A stretch of DNA of 64,000 nucleotides. Source: Leguminivora glycinivorella (Eukaryota > Arthropoda > Insecta > Lepidoptera > Tortricidae). The notes beneath the pieces are model-generated. The model searched no databases and had not been told where the DNA came from. It worked only from the letters and a program-made list of their open reading frames with translations. Shown in pieces: positions 10,588 to 20,643 of the stretch. The stretch covers positions 5,225,408 through 5,289,407 of the forward strand of contig NC_062985.1 in the NCBI RefSeq assembly GCF_023078275.1. Direction: 5' to 3'. Positions within the stretch are counted from its first letter, which is position 1. Each line of letters opens with the position of its first letter. The position numbers and the translations under genes are program-made.

Positions 10588-11334
10588 GGGTGTGTAATGA
10601 TTGGTATAACTTTTTTTGGTATAGTAACATTTGATATAACAACATTTGGTATATATCTAGAGGGTATAATCACTCATTTGACATAATTAACATTTGGTAT
10701 AACTACAAAATATCTAATTTTATTTTGTATAATCATTATTTCGTATAACACTTATTTGTAATAACCGTGGTATGGTATAACTATCTATTGATATACGACT
10801 GGTATAATATAACTAGCAAACAGTATAAAACAATACGATACAATACAATACAAATCCACTTTATTGCACAACCTCAGAAATGTACATAGGAACACACACA
10901 TTACAATAGATTTCATGAATTAATTTTATTCTTTTTTAAAGGGATCACAGTTCTAACCTAACCTAACCTACTTTTCTGATAGCAGTACGTATGTTTAAGG
11001 GCACAGTTCTAACCTAACCTAACCTGTTTGTCTGGTAGCAGCGCGTTGTGTGTAAGGGTCACAGTTCTAACCTAATCTACTTTTCTGGTAAATGATGGAT
11101 CTAATTTATTGTGCAATTCTAACTGGGCTTTAGAAAGAATTTGTGTTATACAATTTATTTATTATAGGAAATAAGCATTATATTCAAAGTATGTTATAAT
11201 AAATGTTATTCGAAAAAATGATCATTGTATTAAATAAGAATTATACAATATGTCAGTATATAATTTGTTGTTATATGATTCAATAATTATATCAAAAATA
11301 TATCAAAGAAAGTTATACCGATCGATACGCACCC
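10588..11334. mobile_element. 747-bp MULE-like non-autonomous DNA element, 9-bp target duplication
   Basis: Flanked by GAAAAACAG at 10579-10587 and 11335-11343. Ends are inverted repeats: GGGTGTGTAATGATTGGTAT at left, and at right the complement GGGTGCGTATCGATCGGTAT. The word GGTATAAC or TATAAC/GTTATA recurs a dozen or more times inside both flanks. A 9-base duplication with such ends fits the Mutator-like superfamily; no transposase is present. It is itself interrupted by 10845-11140. Confidence 0.7.
10845..11140. repeat. LINE 3'-tail-like insert with three ~58-bp tandem units
   Basis: Begins CGATACAATACAATACAAAT and CACTTTATTGCACAA, the minus-strand look of a LINE 3' end, then at about 10940-11095 three tandem units each containing CACAGTTCTAACCTAACCTA-like sequence and CTTTTCTGGTAGCAG. 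The CCTAA runs are short and are not a telomere. Confidence 0.5.
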
Positions 11335-12286
11335 GAAAAACAGTGATTGACTATTATAAGGAAGAGGGGCTGAAGTGCAATGTCAGTAAAACGGACTGCG
11401 TTGTGTTCACCAACAAACGAAAATATAGTCGGAACATAAGCCTTCAAAATGAGAACCTGCCAATTAAATCTTGTATAAAATATCTTGGGGTACATCTGGA
11501 CCAAAGATTAGTTCTGAAAGAGCATGTTAAATATACCGTTAAAAAAGTTAAGCAGGTACGCGGTATGCTAGCGCCAATAATAGGGTGATATAGCAAGGTC
11601 TCGCTGGAGACAAAAATGAAAGTCATTAAAGCTACTGTGTTACCAATAATAGATTATGGCATAGTTCAACTCTACCCTAGGGTGAGTAAATCTAGATTGA
11701 CAGAGTTAGAGAGACAATACCGCATGGCATTGAAGAGAGCTGCTAATTTTCCGCGTAACACTAGTTCAGAAGTAATTTGGGAGATGCTTGATGAAGACCC
11801 GTGGTACATACGTGCTAGAGATCTACACGAAGATATGCTCCGAAAGTTCAGAGATCAACAAAGTCCGGGTCTAACGCAACTCGGTGACAGATATGATAAG
11901 CCGAACCACCATAATCCTATGCTGCCTGGTCTACGTACTGGTGAATTTCACCATTATGTGTGCAAACAAGAAAGAGGAAAACCATTAAACCACTCTCCAA
12001 CTCCAAGCGAATGGCTCCACCTCGTATCCCTGTCATTTAAATAAATACATAGCTTTAGCGTGAGCCAGTTCATACCTGAACTGAGCCCCATTTATTTTAC
12101 ATTAGATCTTTTTCATACCTAAGACATATATGTGAAATAATAATGCATGTGCTTGGTAGGCAATAATTCTGTAATATAAATTATGTAATATAAAGTTTTA
12201 TTCTATTCTATTTACTATTCCGGAAGCACTCCTGGACTACACCTCTAATCGAATCTTCTTGTTTTTTTGTAAATTGCAATCTTCAA

Positions 12287-12465
12287 TCCATACTAATATT
12301 ATAAATGGGAAAGTGTGTGTGTCTGTTTATTTGTCCGTCTTTCACGGCAAAACGGAGCGACGAATCGACATGATTTTTTAGGTGGAGATAGTTGAAGGGA
12401 TGGAGAGTGACATTGGCTACTTTTTGTCTCTTTCTAACGCGAGCGAAACCGCGGGCAAAAGCTAG
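12287..12465 (+). mobile_element. Non-autonomous Helitron-like element (Lep1-like), family 1
   Basis: Starts TCCATACTAATATTATAAAT, ends GCGGGCAAAAGCTAG with the usual GC-rich subterminal hairpin, and is inserted between A12286 and T12466. The body (TTCACGGCAAAACGGAGCGA) is a widespread lepidopteran repeat. A second copy on the minus strand is at 42074-42250. Confidence 0.85.
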
Positions 12466-12790
12466 TAAGTAATAAGTATTTTGTACTATTACATTTTATC
12501 CTAAGTGTTTAATACCTACTACCACAGGATAATTTCTCCATACATAATTATATTCTCTTTCATTCGAACCGCTGATATAAACCCACAACTAACATGTTTA
12601 TTGTACATTAAACTTCCAAGAGCAGCACTAACACCGCTTTATAATTATAATCCACGAGTAAACTTAACCAGGAAAGCCAAAAATCTTAACCAGGAAATAA
12701 ACCCGTGTGAGCTAATAGACTGAACTTACAGCAATTCGCAATCCTTAAGACGAGACGAGAAAAGGGTTTTTGCTGCTTTGTGTTAGTTTT
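12466..12790. other. Unclassified AT-rich spacer
   Basis: An open frame of about 70 codons at 12505-12723 shows no known motif and no coding-like base use. Nothing else recognised. Confidence 0.45.
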
Positions 12791-13150
12791 TAAGACGATA
12801 CGGTAGGGGTCAATTCTCCATACAAACGCTCTCGATTATTTCCTCCCTGGTTTTTAAAGATAGAGCAATGATTGTTTCAACACAGATTGTTATTATTTTT
12901 ATCTGAGTCGGACCGTTTTGATTTTTTTGATATTCTGCTTTTTAAAGACTCTAGAGCCAATCAAAAATTTCCAAAAACGGCCTTTTTCATTGTGGCGCAA
13001 AAAAAGGTGTGATACTCAAGATTGATAACAATTAACCAAAAAAACTAAACGGTCCGACATAGATTATTTCATTGTTATCCAGATTCTCAAATTTAGTTCC
13101 GATTGATTAAGTTTTGAAGGAGAAAAGAGTCGAGAGCGGAACCTTGATTT
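12791..13150. repeat. Dispersed foldback repeat, copy 2
   Basis: Second copy of the repeat at 3758-4120, same orientation; keeps CTCCATACAAACGCTCTCGA, GTCGGACCGTTTTG and AACGGTCCGACA. Confidence 0.65.
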
Positions 13151-13459
13151 TAAAGATTTTTTTGAAATATCTTTTGACTGAGTTGTTCTTAATGGACATT
13201 TTTTTTTTTTTCAATAAATCTAGTCAATAACACTTGTATATTTTTAACTAAAATTCCCAAGTATAAAGGGGGGCTCCTCTCCATTTTAGCATTTTCGCTA
13301 GGCTTGTGTCGTTCACGAACTTATGAACTGTTAGGAATAAAATCCCATCAATGACCGAAATGAACTGAATCTTTCCAGGCTCTGAGATTCGGTCTTTGCT
13401 CATTTAGTTCAGTATAGGAACGGCGAGCGCGAGCGGTTTGGATCGAGAACGAGTGTGTG

Positions 13460-14049
13460 ACTGCGCCGACCGAGAGCGAGAGCTAATTAGCAGAGCAACA
13501 AAAAAACGTCAAGTTTTCATATTAAACTTCGGTTACTTACAACCTTTGGGCCCGGAATGTTACTATTTTTTGGACCCGGGTATGTCCTTAAACTACGACC
13601 AAACCAGCGGTGGTAGGTCCCGCAAGGGGCCGCCTGGTATGCTACCACCCTCCCGCCGGAGTCAGGCGCCAAGTAGCCTAGCTGCGTTCCGTCTGTGCGC
13701 GGGAGTACCAGAGCCTTTGGGGGTTGATTGGTTGTCAGTCGTGTTGCTTAATGCCGGTCTTTGGATCCTTGAGTGACGTCGGGCCGAGTAGCTCACGTTG
13801 GAGGGTAGCGGGATCCGAGGCACGGTCTTGCCGGTGGCCGACCGCAGGAAGTTGGGGGCCCAATCGTACGACAGCCACGTGCGAGAGGCTGCCCCGCCAC
13901 CTAGCGAAAAATCCTGGAATAGCTCCACCGTGCCAGTTGGCGACTGGACGGGAGGACCCGGTGGGCTATTTCAGGGGGGCTCGGGCGTCCCCGCAGTCTC
14001 CAAGTGAGCTCCTCACTGTCCGGATTAACTCAAGTGATCCAATTGGTAA
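13460..14049 (+). other. 5' region of the CR1-like LINE
   Basis: GC-rich stretch unlike the AT-rich surroundings, ending in AACTCCAAAAAAAAA just after the ORF start. Open frames of 88-126 codons exist in several frames on both strands but none continues or shows an ORF1-type zinc knuckle or coiled coil, so I read it as 5' untranslated sequence or an eroded ORF1. Confidence 0.45.
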
Positions 14050-16998
14050 ATGCAACACCTCGACAGCCATTTTTTCTCCCAACCCACACTCCAAAAAAAA
14101 ATAATAATGAAAGTTTCCAAAAAGAATAGGTTTAAACACCGGCGGCACTTCCTCCCTTTGAAAGTGCACCTCACTAACATCAGGGGGTTGCACTCAAATA
14201 TCGACCCGGTCCACCACCATCTTGAAACCGAGAAGCCGCACCTTTTCTTTTTGACGGAGACGCAAATAAAAACCCCAGCTGACGCGACGTACCTCAACTA
14301 CCCAGGCTACTCACTTGAACATAAGTTTAGAGTACATGCTGGGGTCTGTGTGTATGTCCGCGACGACATTTGCTGCAAGCGTCTCCGTTGCTTTGAGGTT
14401 TCCGGGTTTTCCACTTTGTGGATTATGGTTGACACAGGCTCAGAGAAAGCTCTGTATGCCTGTGTTTACCGATCGCACAGCGGAAACCAGGAGACAACCA
14501 GGCTCTTTGATCACCTTACTGAGATGGCAGATAAAGCCCAACAACGGTACCCTACAGCTCAACTCGTATTTCTCGGGGACTTTAACGCCCACCACGAGGA
14601 GTGGCTGTTCCCGTACGAGAAAACTTGCCACGCTGGAAGAGAAGCACGTAAATTTGCTGTGTCGCTAAACCTTACCCAACTAATAAATGTTGCGACGCGG
14701 GTACCGGATGTTCCTGGTCATACACCCAATTGCCTTGACCTTCTGCTGACAACTGATCCGGACAGGCACTCGGTTTCGGTCTCCGCTCCGCTGGGATCTT
14801 CCGACCACTGTCTGGTGAAATCCGTGTCGATCCACTCTCCTCCTGATCTTTGCCCTAGGGGCACGAGGAGGGTATGGCGATACGAGTCAGCAGACTGGGA
14901 TGAGATGCGGCATTTCTATGCGTCTTTCCCCTGGCAGCAGGTCTGTTTTTCCTCGGGTGACCCCTCGTGTTCTGCTGAGGCTGTTGCGGATGTGATTCGG
15001 CAGGGAATGGAATATTTTATTCCATTCTCCGACCTATCGCTCGATCAGAAGGCCCAGGCATGGTACAGTTCGGATTGTGCTCGGGCGGTGGCCCTTAAGC
15101 AGTCTGCATACCAGGCTTGGGTGCTAGCCCGCGACTCAAAAGCTGGAGCACAGAGGGTGTGCGCGAGGAAGAAAGCTTTTAACTCTGCTGCCAAGTCCTG
15201 CAAACGGGTGCTTCGAAAGGCTAGATTCGACCACGTCAGTCGTATAGGGGCCAAGCTCGCCTCCTACCCTCCCGGTAGTAAGCGGTTCTGGTCCCTGTCG
15301 AAAGCGGTCGAATCCAACTTCTGCCGTCCCACACTGCCACCTCTGCAGAAACCGGATGGTACGCTGGCCCACTCCGCGGCGGAGAAAGCAAACTTGTTTG
15401 CTTCTCTGTTTGCGAGCAATTCACGTCTAGATGCAGGCTCAAAACTCCCACCTACGCTAACTCAGTGCAGCTCCTCTATGCAAGGAATTGCTATCCGACA
15501 AAATGAGGTACGCCGAGCTCTGCAGACTCTTGACGTGAATAAGGCTAATGGTCCAGACGGTATACCTGCACGTGTTCTAAAACAGTGTGCGCCTGAGTTG
15601 TCTCCTGTACTGACACGCCTGTACCGCCTCTCTCTCCAAACAAGAGTGGTGCCGAAATCCTGGAAGCTTGCAAATGTGCAGCCAGTACCCAAGAAGGGTA
15701 GTCGTGCTGATCCCTGCAATTACCGACCAATCGCCATTACCTCCATGCTGTGTAAAGTCAAGGAAAGGGTACTTAACGGCAAGTTGCTGACTTACCTCGA
15801 GACAAACGATCTGCTCAGTGACCGTCAATATGGCTTTCGCCGGGGTCGGTCTACTGGAGATCTCCTAGCGTATGTCACGCACCGCTGTGGCGAAGCCATC
15901 GAGAGGAACGGTGAAGCGCTTGCTGTTTCACTGGACATCTCGAAGGCCTTTGACAGGGTTTGGCACGCAAGTCTCCTTAGCAAGCTTCCTGCATACGGCA
16001 TCCCTGCTGACCTTTGTAGTTGGCTATCTGACTTCCTGAGTGAACGGTCGATCAGAGTGGTCATTGATGGCTGCTCTTCGGACCTCATGGCCATTGACGC
16101 CGGTGTTCCTCAGGGGTCTGTTCTCTCCGCAACCCTTTTCCTGCTTCACATTAACGACATGCTGCAACCCAGCATTGTCGGCTATGCAGACGACAGTACG
16201 GTTGTTGAGAGATATTTAGCTAGTGCAGGGGACAGCAGGGACGACATACATTCACAGAGAGAGGCCATGGTTGAGCGAGCGAACTTGACCCTTAGTCACG
16301 TTTCCCAGTGGGGGGACGACAATCTGGTCAAGTTCAATGCCACCAAAACGCAGGCGTGTCTGTTTTCGGCAAAACGGAGTCCGTTCGATCTGACTCCTAC
16401 TTTCCGGGGTGCATCTGTACCTATTACCGGCAGCCTAGAACTCCTCGGTGTGGAGTTGAGTTCTGTCCTCAACTTTGGCACCTTCATTGAGTCTAAAGCA
16501 CAAACTGCGGCCAGAAAGCTGGGCATCCTAAATAAGGTGAAGCGATACTTCACACCTGGACAGCTTCTAAAACTCTATAAAGCTCAAGTCCGATCCTGTA
16601 TGGAGTATTGCAGCCACCTGTGGGACGGCTCAGCCAAATACCAACTCGCTGCTTTGGACTCAGTGGAGCGCAGAGCCAGGAGGATGATTGGCGACAAGAA
16701 GCTAACGGCCAAGCTACAGTCTTTGGCCCATCGGCGGAAAGTCGCTAGTCTGTCGGTGTTTTACAGGTTGCACTTCGGGGAGTGTGCTCAAGAGCTACAC
16801 GAACTTATTCCACCGTCCCCATTCTACCATCGGACTCTTAGACGCACGGTCTCCATCCTTACATGGTGGATATTCCACGAATCCGCACGAAGCGCTTTGC
16901 TTCTTCTTTTCTTATGCGCACTGCCAAGGAGTGGAATTCCTTGCCGGCGGCTATATTTCCGAGCTCATATAACCCGGCAACCTTCAAATCAAGAGTGA
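14050..16998 (+). CDS. CR1-like LINE ORF2: endonuclease and reverse transcriptase
   Basis: A 982-codon frame for target-primed retrotransposition. Residues about 38-260 form an APE-type endonuclease: TNIRGL, the metal-binding FFLTET (residue 70), ACVYRS, FLGDFNAHH (176-180) and SSDHCLV (250-255). Residues about 495-760 form the reverse transcriptase: VNKANGPDGIPARVLK, NYRPIAITSMLCK, YGFRRGRST, the first catalytic aspartates in VSLDISKAFDRVWH, AGVPQGSVLSATLF, and the active site GYADD (711-715). The thumb and C-terminal part follow (MEYCSHLWDG). All catalytic residues that I can check are present. The start at 14050 gives the longest frame; M20 at 14107 is an equally possible start. Near 16850 about four bases are missing relative to the family, so the last residues are out of frame; the expected tail (FHPYMVDIPRI...WNSLPAAIFP) is found in another frame and stops at 17031-17033. 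Confidence 0.92.
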   Translation: MQHLDSHFFSQPTLQKKIIMKVSKKNRFKHRRHFLPLKVHLTNIRGLHSNIDPVHHHLETEKPHLFFLTETQIKTPADATYLNYPGYSLEHKFRVHAGVCVYVRDDICCKRLRCFEVSGFSTLWIMVDTGSEKALYACVYRSHSGNQETTRLFDHLTEMADKAQQRYPTAQLVFLGDFNAHHEEWLFPYEKTCHAGREARKFAVSLNLTQLINVATRVPDVPGHTPNCLDLLLTTDPDRHSVSVSAPLGSSDHCLVKSVSIHSPPDLCPRGTRRVWRYESADWDEMRHFYASFPWQQVCFSSGDPSCSAEAVADVIRQGMEYFIPFSDLSLDQKAQAWYSSDCARAVALKQSAYQAWVLARDSKAGAQRVCARKKAFNSAAKSCKRVLRKARFDHVSRIGAKLASYPPGSKRFWSLSKAVESNFCRPTLPPLQKPDGTLAHSAAEKANLFASLFASNSRLDAGSKLPPTLTQCSSSMQGIAIRQNEVRRALQTLDVNKANGPDGIPARVLKQCAPELSPVLTRLYRLSLQTRVVPKSWKLANVQPVPKKGSRADPCNYRPIAITSMLCKVKERVLNGKLLTYLETNDLLSDRQYGFRRGRSTGDLLAYVTHRCGEAIERNGEALAVSLDISKAFDRVWHASLLSKLPAYGIPADLCSWLSDFLSERSIRVVIDGCSSDLMAIDAGVPQGSVLSATLFLLHINDMLQPSIVGYADDSTVVERYLASAGDSRDDIHSQREAMVERANLTLSHVSQWGDDNLVKFNATKTQACLFSAKRSPFDLTPTFRGASVPITGSLELLGVELSSVLNFGTFIESKAQTAARKLGILNKVKRYFTPGQLLKLYKAQVRSCMEYCSHLWDGSAKYQLAALDSVERRARRMIGDKKLTAKLQSLAHRRKVASLSVFYRLHFGECAQELHELIPPSPFYHRTLRRTVSILTWWIFHESARSALLLLFLCALPRSGIPCRRLYFRAHITRQPSNQE

Positions 16999-17100
16999 AC
17001 AGGCATCTTCTGGGCGAGCTCACTCCATCGTAGGCCACGTCTTTGCCTTTAGCTAGTCTGTGGTCAAGAGTAAGCCCATTTATAATAATATAAAAAAAAC
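16850..17100 (+). pseudogene. Out-of-frame C-terminus and 3' end of the CR1-like LINE
   Basis: After the frameshift the genuine C-terminal tail (MRTAKEWNSLPAAIFP, then LLGELTPS and a TAG at 17031) is readable. The short 3' untranslated part contains TAGTCTGTGGTCAAGAGTAA and ends in an A run near 17098. The same 3' end occurs alone at 18441-18540, 32036-32130 and 25236-25560, so this LINE family has left several 5'-truncated copies in the window. Confidence 0.8.
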
Positions 17101-17354
17101 TATCTGTGGACTATTCGTACCATTTTGACACTATTCGGTCCCATTCGTTCTGATCTTTCCGACCGCAGTGGTCGCTGGTCTGGCTGAACTAAATGAGCAA
17201 AAGACCTAAAAGAGCGAACTAGTTCGTGGGAGCGATTGAACGAGATCGGAGCGCTCCGATCAACGAACGAAACGGCACAAGTCTAATTTTCGCTACCGTA
17301 TCCTCTTAAGAGAACAGTGGATAGATTATTTTGAGATATTATTAATTATTTACT

Positions 17355-17465
17355 TTTTTTTTTTTTATACTACGTCGGTGGCAAACAAGTATACGGCCCG
17401 CCTGATGTAAAGCGGTCACCGTAACCTATGGACGCCTGCAACTCAAACAGTGTCACATGCGCGTT
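17355..17465 (-). mobile_element. LINE 3' end, minus strand
   Basis: Poly-T then ACTACGTCGGTGGCAAACAA and CACCGTAACCTATGGACGCC. The plus-strand equivalent at 49407-49630 is preceded by a LINE C-terminal coding tail, which identifies this orphan repeat as the 3' end of a LINE. Confidence 0.65.
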
Positions 17466-17590
17466 GCCACCATTACTTTTTATTGCACAGTAAAAATATA
17501 CAGCTGTAAAAGATGGACTTAATTATAACCTGGCATTCTCTATTTAGAACAAACAGAGAAGAACAAAAATGGTTGTTATGTAACAATAAT

Positions 17591-17682
17591 GTATGTACTA
17601 TCAGCTGCAAAAGAGCATGGCGAATTAATCAATGAATTCATTCATAATTTCTCCACGCACTTTTGCAGCTGATAGTACATAA
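17591..17682. mobile_element. Hairpin MITE, GTACTATCAGCTGCAAAA ends
   Basis: Left TATGTACTATCAGCTGCAAA and right TTTGCAGCTGATAGTACATA are perfect inverted repeats around a 45-55 base loop. A half copy is at 45489-45530. Confidence 0.75.
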
Positions 17683-17864
17683 CTGTAAAATGAAAAAATG
17701 AAATGAAGAACACTAAGAACTCGATTGTATTGTACTTTTGTTATTTACTCGTAAATAAATGTTGCTATTTTACATTAAAAGATGTATTTATTTTTCTACT
17801 AAGATTATGATTTTTCAATATATGCCTATGTTAAAATGGATAAGCCTAAGCTACCAGTGGTCAG

Positions 17865-18182
17865 GGCCGCAGAATCAACATCCCACATCGCGGTTATCAC
17901 GAAGGCTAAGCCCAGTGTTTTCTGAATTTACTTAAATATCCTTCTCGGCCCCGTGTGGTGACGGATTAAGAATTTCACCACCCCCTTTCTTCCCGTCGTA
18001 GAAGTCGACTGTGGGATATGGGTTAAATTGTGGCGAGAGGGTAGCAACCTGTCACTGCAATGTCACAATTTGGATTTCTTTCAACCCCTTTTTGCCAAGA
18101 GTGGCACCGAAACTTAGTAGTTCATGTGCTCTGCCTACTCCTTTATGGGATACAGGCGTGTTTATATGTATGTATGTATGTA
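17865..18182 (+). repeat. Dispersed repeat ending in (TATG)n, longest copy
   Basis: Contains CGTCGTAGAAGTCGACTGTG, TGTCACTGCAATGTCAC and GGGATACAGGCGTG, and ends in GTATGTATGTATG. Homologous to 6353-6530 and 42850-42975. Probably a retroposon 3' part. Confidence 0.6.
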
Positions 18183-18440
18183 TCCTCTCTCTCTCAGGCT
18201 CTCACGTCGTTTCACTTAGATTATTCTGAATGTTTTTATAAAATGGACGGCTGTCGGTTAAACCAATTTTATAACGTATTATGAAGAATGATTGACGAGG
18301 ACGCGGCGCTTAATTTTCTATGACAAGTGACCGGTAATGATGCTTTCTATTGAAAACGAAGCACCGGAAGGTGCGTCCCGGTCCCGATCCGGTTCAACAT
18401 ACATTTAAAAAAAAGATTCTTACATGAAATTACTTATTAC

Positions 18441-18540
18441 TCTTCTGGGCGAGCTCACTCCATCGTAGGCCACGTCTTTGCCTTTGCCTAGTCTGTGGTC
18501 AAGAGTAAGCATTAGTAGGTATTCATAATTAAAAAAAAAA
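18441..18540 (+). mobile_element. Solo 3' end of the CR1-like LINE
   Basis: CTTCTGGGCGAGCTCACTCC, then TAGTCTGTGGTCAAGAGTAA and an A run: a 5'-truncated insertion of the family at 14050-17100. Confidence 0.75.
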
Positions 18541-18611
18541 ACTGTGTAATTATCGGCGACGTTTTTATATTTTCAATGTTCAAATCATGCTATCAAATTA
18601 TTTTCAAAAGC

Positions 18612-18760
18612 TGCCGCTAGATTTTTTTTTTTTATCTTTATTGGGAAACAAACAGCTTACAATTTTACATAATAGGTTACATGACTAACACATGAGCCAA
18701 AACAGTTTTCACTAATGGAATAAAGCAGAATTGCTCAAAGGGTACTTAATTTTAATCATT
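18612..18760 (-). mobile_element. LINE 3' end, minus strand (TTTATTGGGAAACAAACAGC type)
   Basis: A T run followed by ATCTTTATTGGGAAACAAAC and CAGCTTACAATTTTACATAA, the complement of a polyadenylated LINE 3' end. No coding part remains. Confidence 0.45.
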
Positions 18761-19902
18761 ACTATTACTAAGTATATTAACAATTAGTGTGGGGAAAAGA
18801 ATGAAGAAACAAAAACATAAGCATCGAAGTAAAGCAAAGCAACAAGATATATTTGATGTACTCGTATTTTATCTACAGATCTAACACTTAAAGATTGATA
18901 ATTTAAAGAAATTAGATACTAGTATTGGATTGGAATTGTTTGATATTTTATAAAATCACGGTGTGTACGTTAAGAATATGGTCACTTTTTTATGAGCTAT
19001 AAACAAAAGGGATTTTTCAAACATTTAAAATTGACTCCACAATCCTCTTAACAGCTAACTAGGCAGGCAAAGTTTCTCTAATCGGCAGCTACGTGTGTGC
19101 GGTATTCGTGGAAACGTTATGCGAGTTGCATATTCTGTTCCGGGATATAGTTAGTAGTCTAGGGAACTAAGTGCCTGGATTGCGTTTAGAGGAATAACGT
19201 ACGTCAATTAATGCTAAGTTAAAGTTAGAGGTCTGTGTGTCAAATGTAATGTGTTTTAAATGTAGTTTCACAAAAAAGTAAATATTAATTGTAAACCTTG
19301 AACCCACATTTCGCAAAAGGTTTACTTTCCTAAAATATAGATAGACTTACCTAATACCTTTTTGTATTAAGAAACTATAATAAGACATGTATTTGTTATT
19401 GGTAAGTATTAACTCTGAAACAATGTTAAATTCAGAAACAAAAATGAAATTTTAGTTTTCAACAAGAACAACAACATATCCAATGAACAGAGTAGCTATT
19501 AGAACTGAGCTCAAATTATGCTAGTTGGAAGTATTAAAATACCTATTTTATATTTTTAGAAACTTTTTGGCTGGTGTAAAACATTTCCGAACGATGTAAG
19601 TATGGTCACGACTAAGAAAAGCAGTTTCTTGTGAAATATTTTATCCGCATAATCTTAATACACCCTCCATTGTTTATCACAGAAGCCAATTTGAATTAGG
19701 ATGCCATAACTTCCCCACCGCATTTCCCGACATAACAAACTTAATTTTATTTTTGTAACTCAATACGAACCCTGAGAAAAATCTCTCTATGAACTTCCTA
19801 AGACGCCGACAACAAGATGGCATAATTTGAAATATAATACGATCAGCGGAGGTGGTTGCTAGGGTGACTAGACGTAAGAGCTTTGGTCGGTCGTCAGGGC
19901 TG
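18761..19902. other. Unclassified AT-rich spacer
   Basis: No coding region, hairpin or shared repeat recognised in this 1.1 kb. Confidence 0.5.
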
Positions 19903-20052
19903 CCGGCATAGCCGAATGGCAACCGTCGACGTCAGATGCCGACAGAAATGCAGCCTGGCTCTGTCGCACGAAACGCAAGAGCGATAGAGACAGATAGCTA
20001 CGAGACAGATATTATCGTGAGCGTTTGTGCATTCGGCTACGCCGGCTGGAAT
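19903..20052. mobile_element. MITE, TAGCCGAATGGCA family
   Basis: Left GGCATAGCCGAATGGCA and right GCATTCGGCTACGCCGGC are inverted; internal CCTGGCTCTGTCGCACG and AAGAGCGATAGAGACAGAT match 9228-9387. Confidence 0.7.
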
Positions 20053-20545
20053 ATTAGGTATTTTAGATTGGTAGGTAATGGAATATGTTTGTGATATTTG
20101 TAACATAATAACACGCTTTCATATTTATTACTTTCATCTTTTTATTCAGTCGCTAAATACGTTATTTGTTCCCAACAGCAATTGACAACATCTATCGCAG
20201 GTGTATGGTTTTTTTTTTAGAAAAAAGTACGTATTAAGTAAACTAACTATGCCATTCTGTTTCCTATAAATGGACCCAACTATTATGCCGAAGTTAACGG
20301 ACTTCAATAAAAAACAGGTTGTATATTATGTTTATTACTTTATGTAAACAAATAATTATTATAAACGCTTACATTTTGATTGGCATTTTTATCAATGATT
20401 GCAAGGGCAATTAGTTTTGTGATGAACGTAGGTACCTACTTAATTAATTACTGAACACGTGTGTGACAGCCTTACCACATCCTAATGTTATTTTGTTTTG
20501 ACATGTGCAGTCAATCACTTGACAAGTTGACACTAACTTGAATTA
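20053..20545. other. Unclassified spacer
   Basis: Only one shared word was noticed: CCTAATGTTATTTTGTTTTG with TCAATCACTTGAC (20481-20525) is repeated, slightly changed, at 47108-47155. Confidence 0.4.
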
Positions 20546-20643
20546 TTGTTGTCTGAGTATCTACAACTCAAGCCTTCTTGAGCTTACCGTGGGGCTCAGT
20601 CCAACTGTGTAAGAATACCCTATAATATTTATTTATTTATTGA
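20546..20643 (+). mobile_element. SINE 3' tail (second family), plus strand
   Basis: AAGCCTTCTTGAGCTTACCG, GGGGCTCAGTCC and a (TATT)n-like end; same tail on the minus strand at 63080-63165. Confidence 0.55.

Larger units (their letters stand above)
9386..12215 (+). pseudogene. Jockey/CR1-like LINE, reverse transcriptase broken by insertions
   Basis: Three collinear pieces of one non-LTR reverse transcriptase are seen. 9386-9451 encodes the helix before the palm strand (ending KLIENYL). 10331-10587 resumes at SGRQVRGK and contains the motif VPHGVPQGSILGPILFNLY and the catalytic QYADDLCI. 11341-12044 carries the thumb and C-terminal part (CNVSKTDCVVF, KYLGVHLD, then after a TGA at about 11587 PIIDYGIVQLYP). 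The first gap is an 877-base insert with a 14-base target duplication; the second a 747-base element with a 9-base duplication. The 3' untranslated part runs to a TTCTATTCTATT tail at about 12215. The endonuclease half is missing upstream. It cannot make a working protein. Confidence 0.8.
13311..17284. mobile_element. Inverted-repeat element split by a LINE
   Basis: The flanks of the LINE are inverted copies of each other for about 145 bases: 13311-13456 (GGCTTGTGTCGTTC ... GGTCTTTGCTCATTTAGTTC) and 17128-17284 (GAACTAAATGAGCAAAAGACC ... CGGCACAAGTC). The most economical reading is an older MITE with long arms into whose centre the LINE inserted. Alternatively the LINE and the arms form one unit, but LINEs do not normally have inverted termini. 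Confidence 0.6.

Noticed and set aside
10940..11095. Interstitial telomere
   Set aside because: Only two to three CCTAA units per tract, embedded in a longer tandem unit.
13438..14104. LINE ORF1 in the frames upstream of ORF2
   Set aside because: Frames of 112 and 126 codons overlap in different registers and lack zinc-knuckle or coiled-coil features; kept only as a 5' region.
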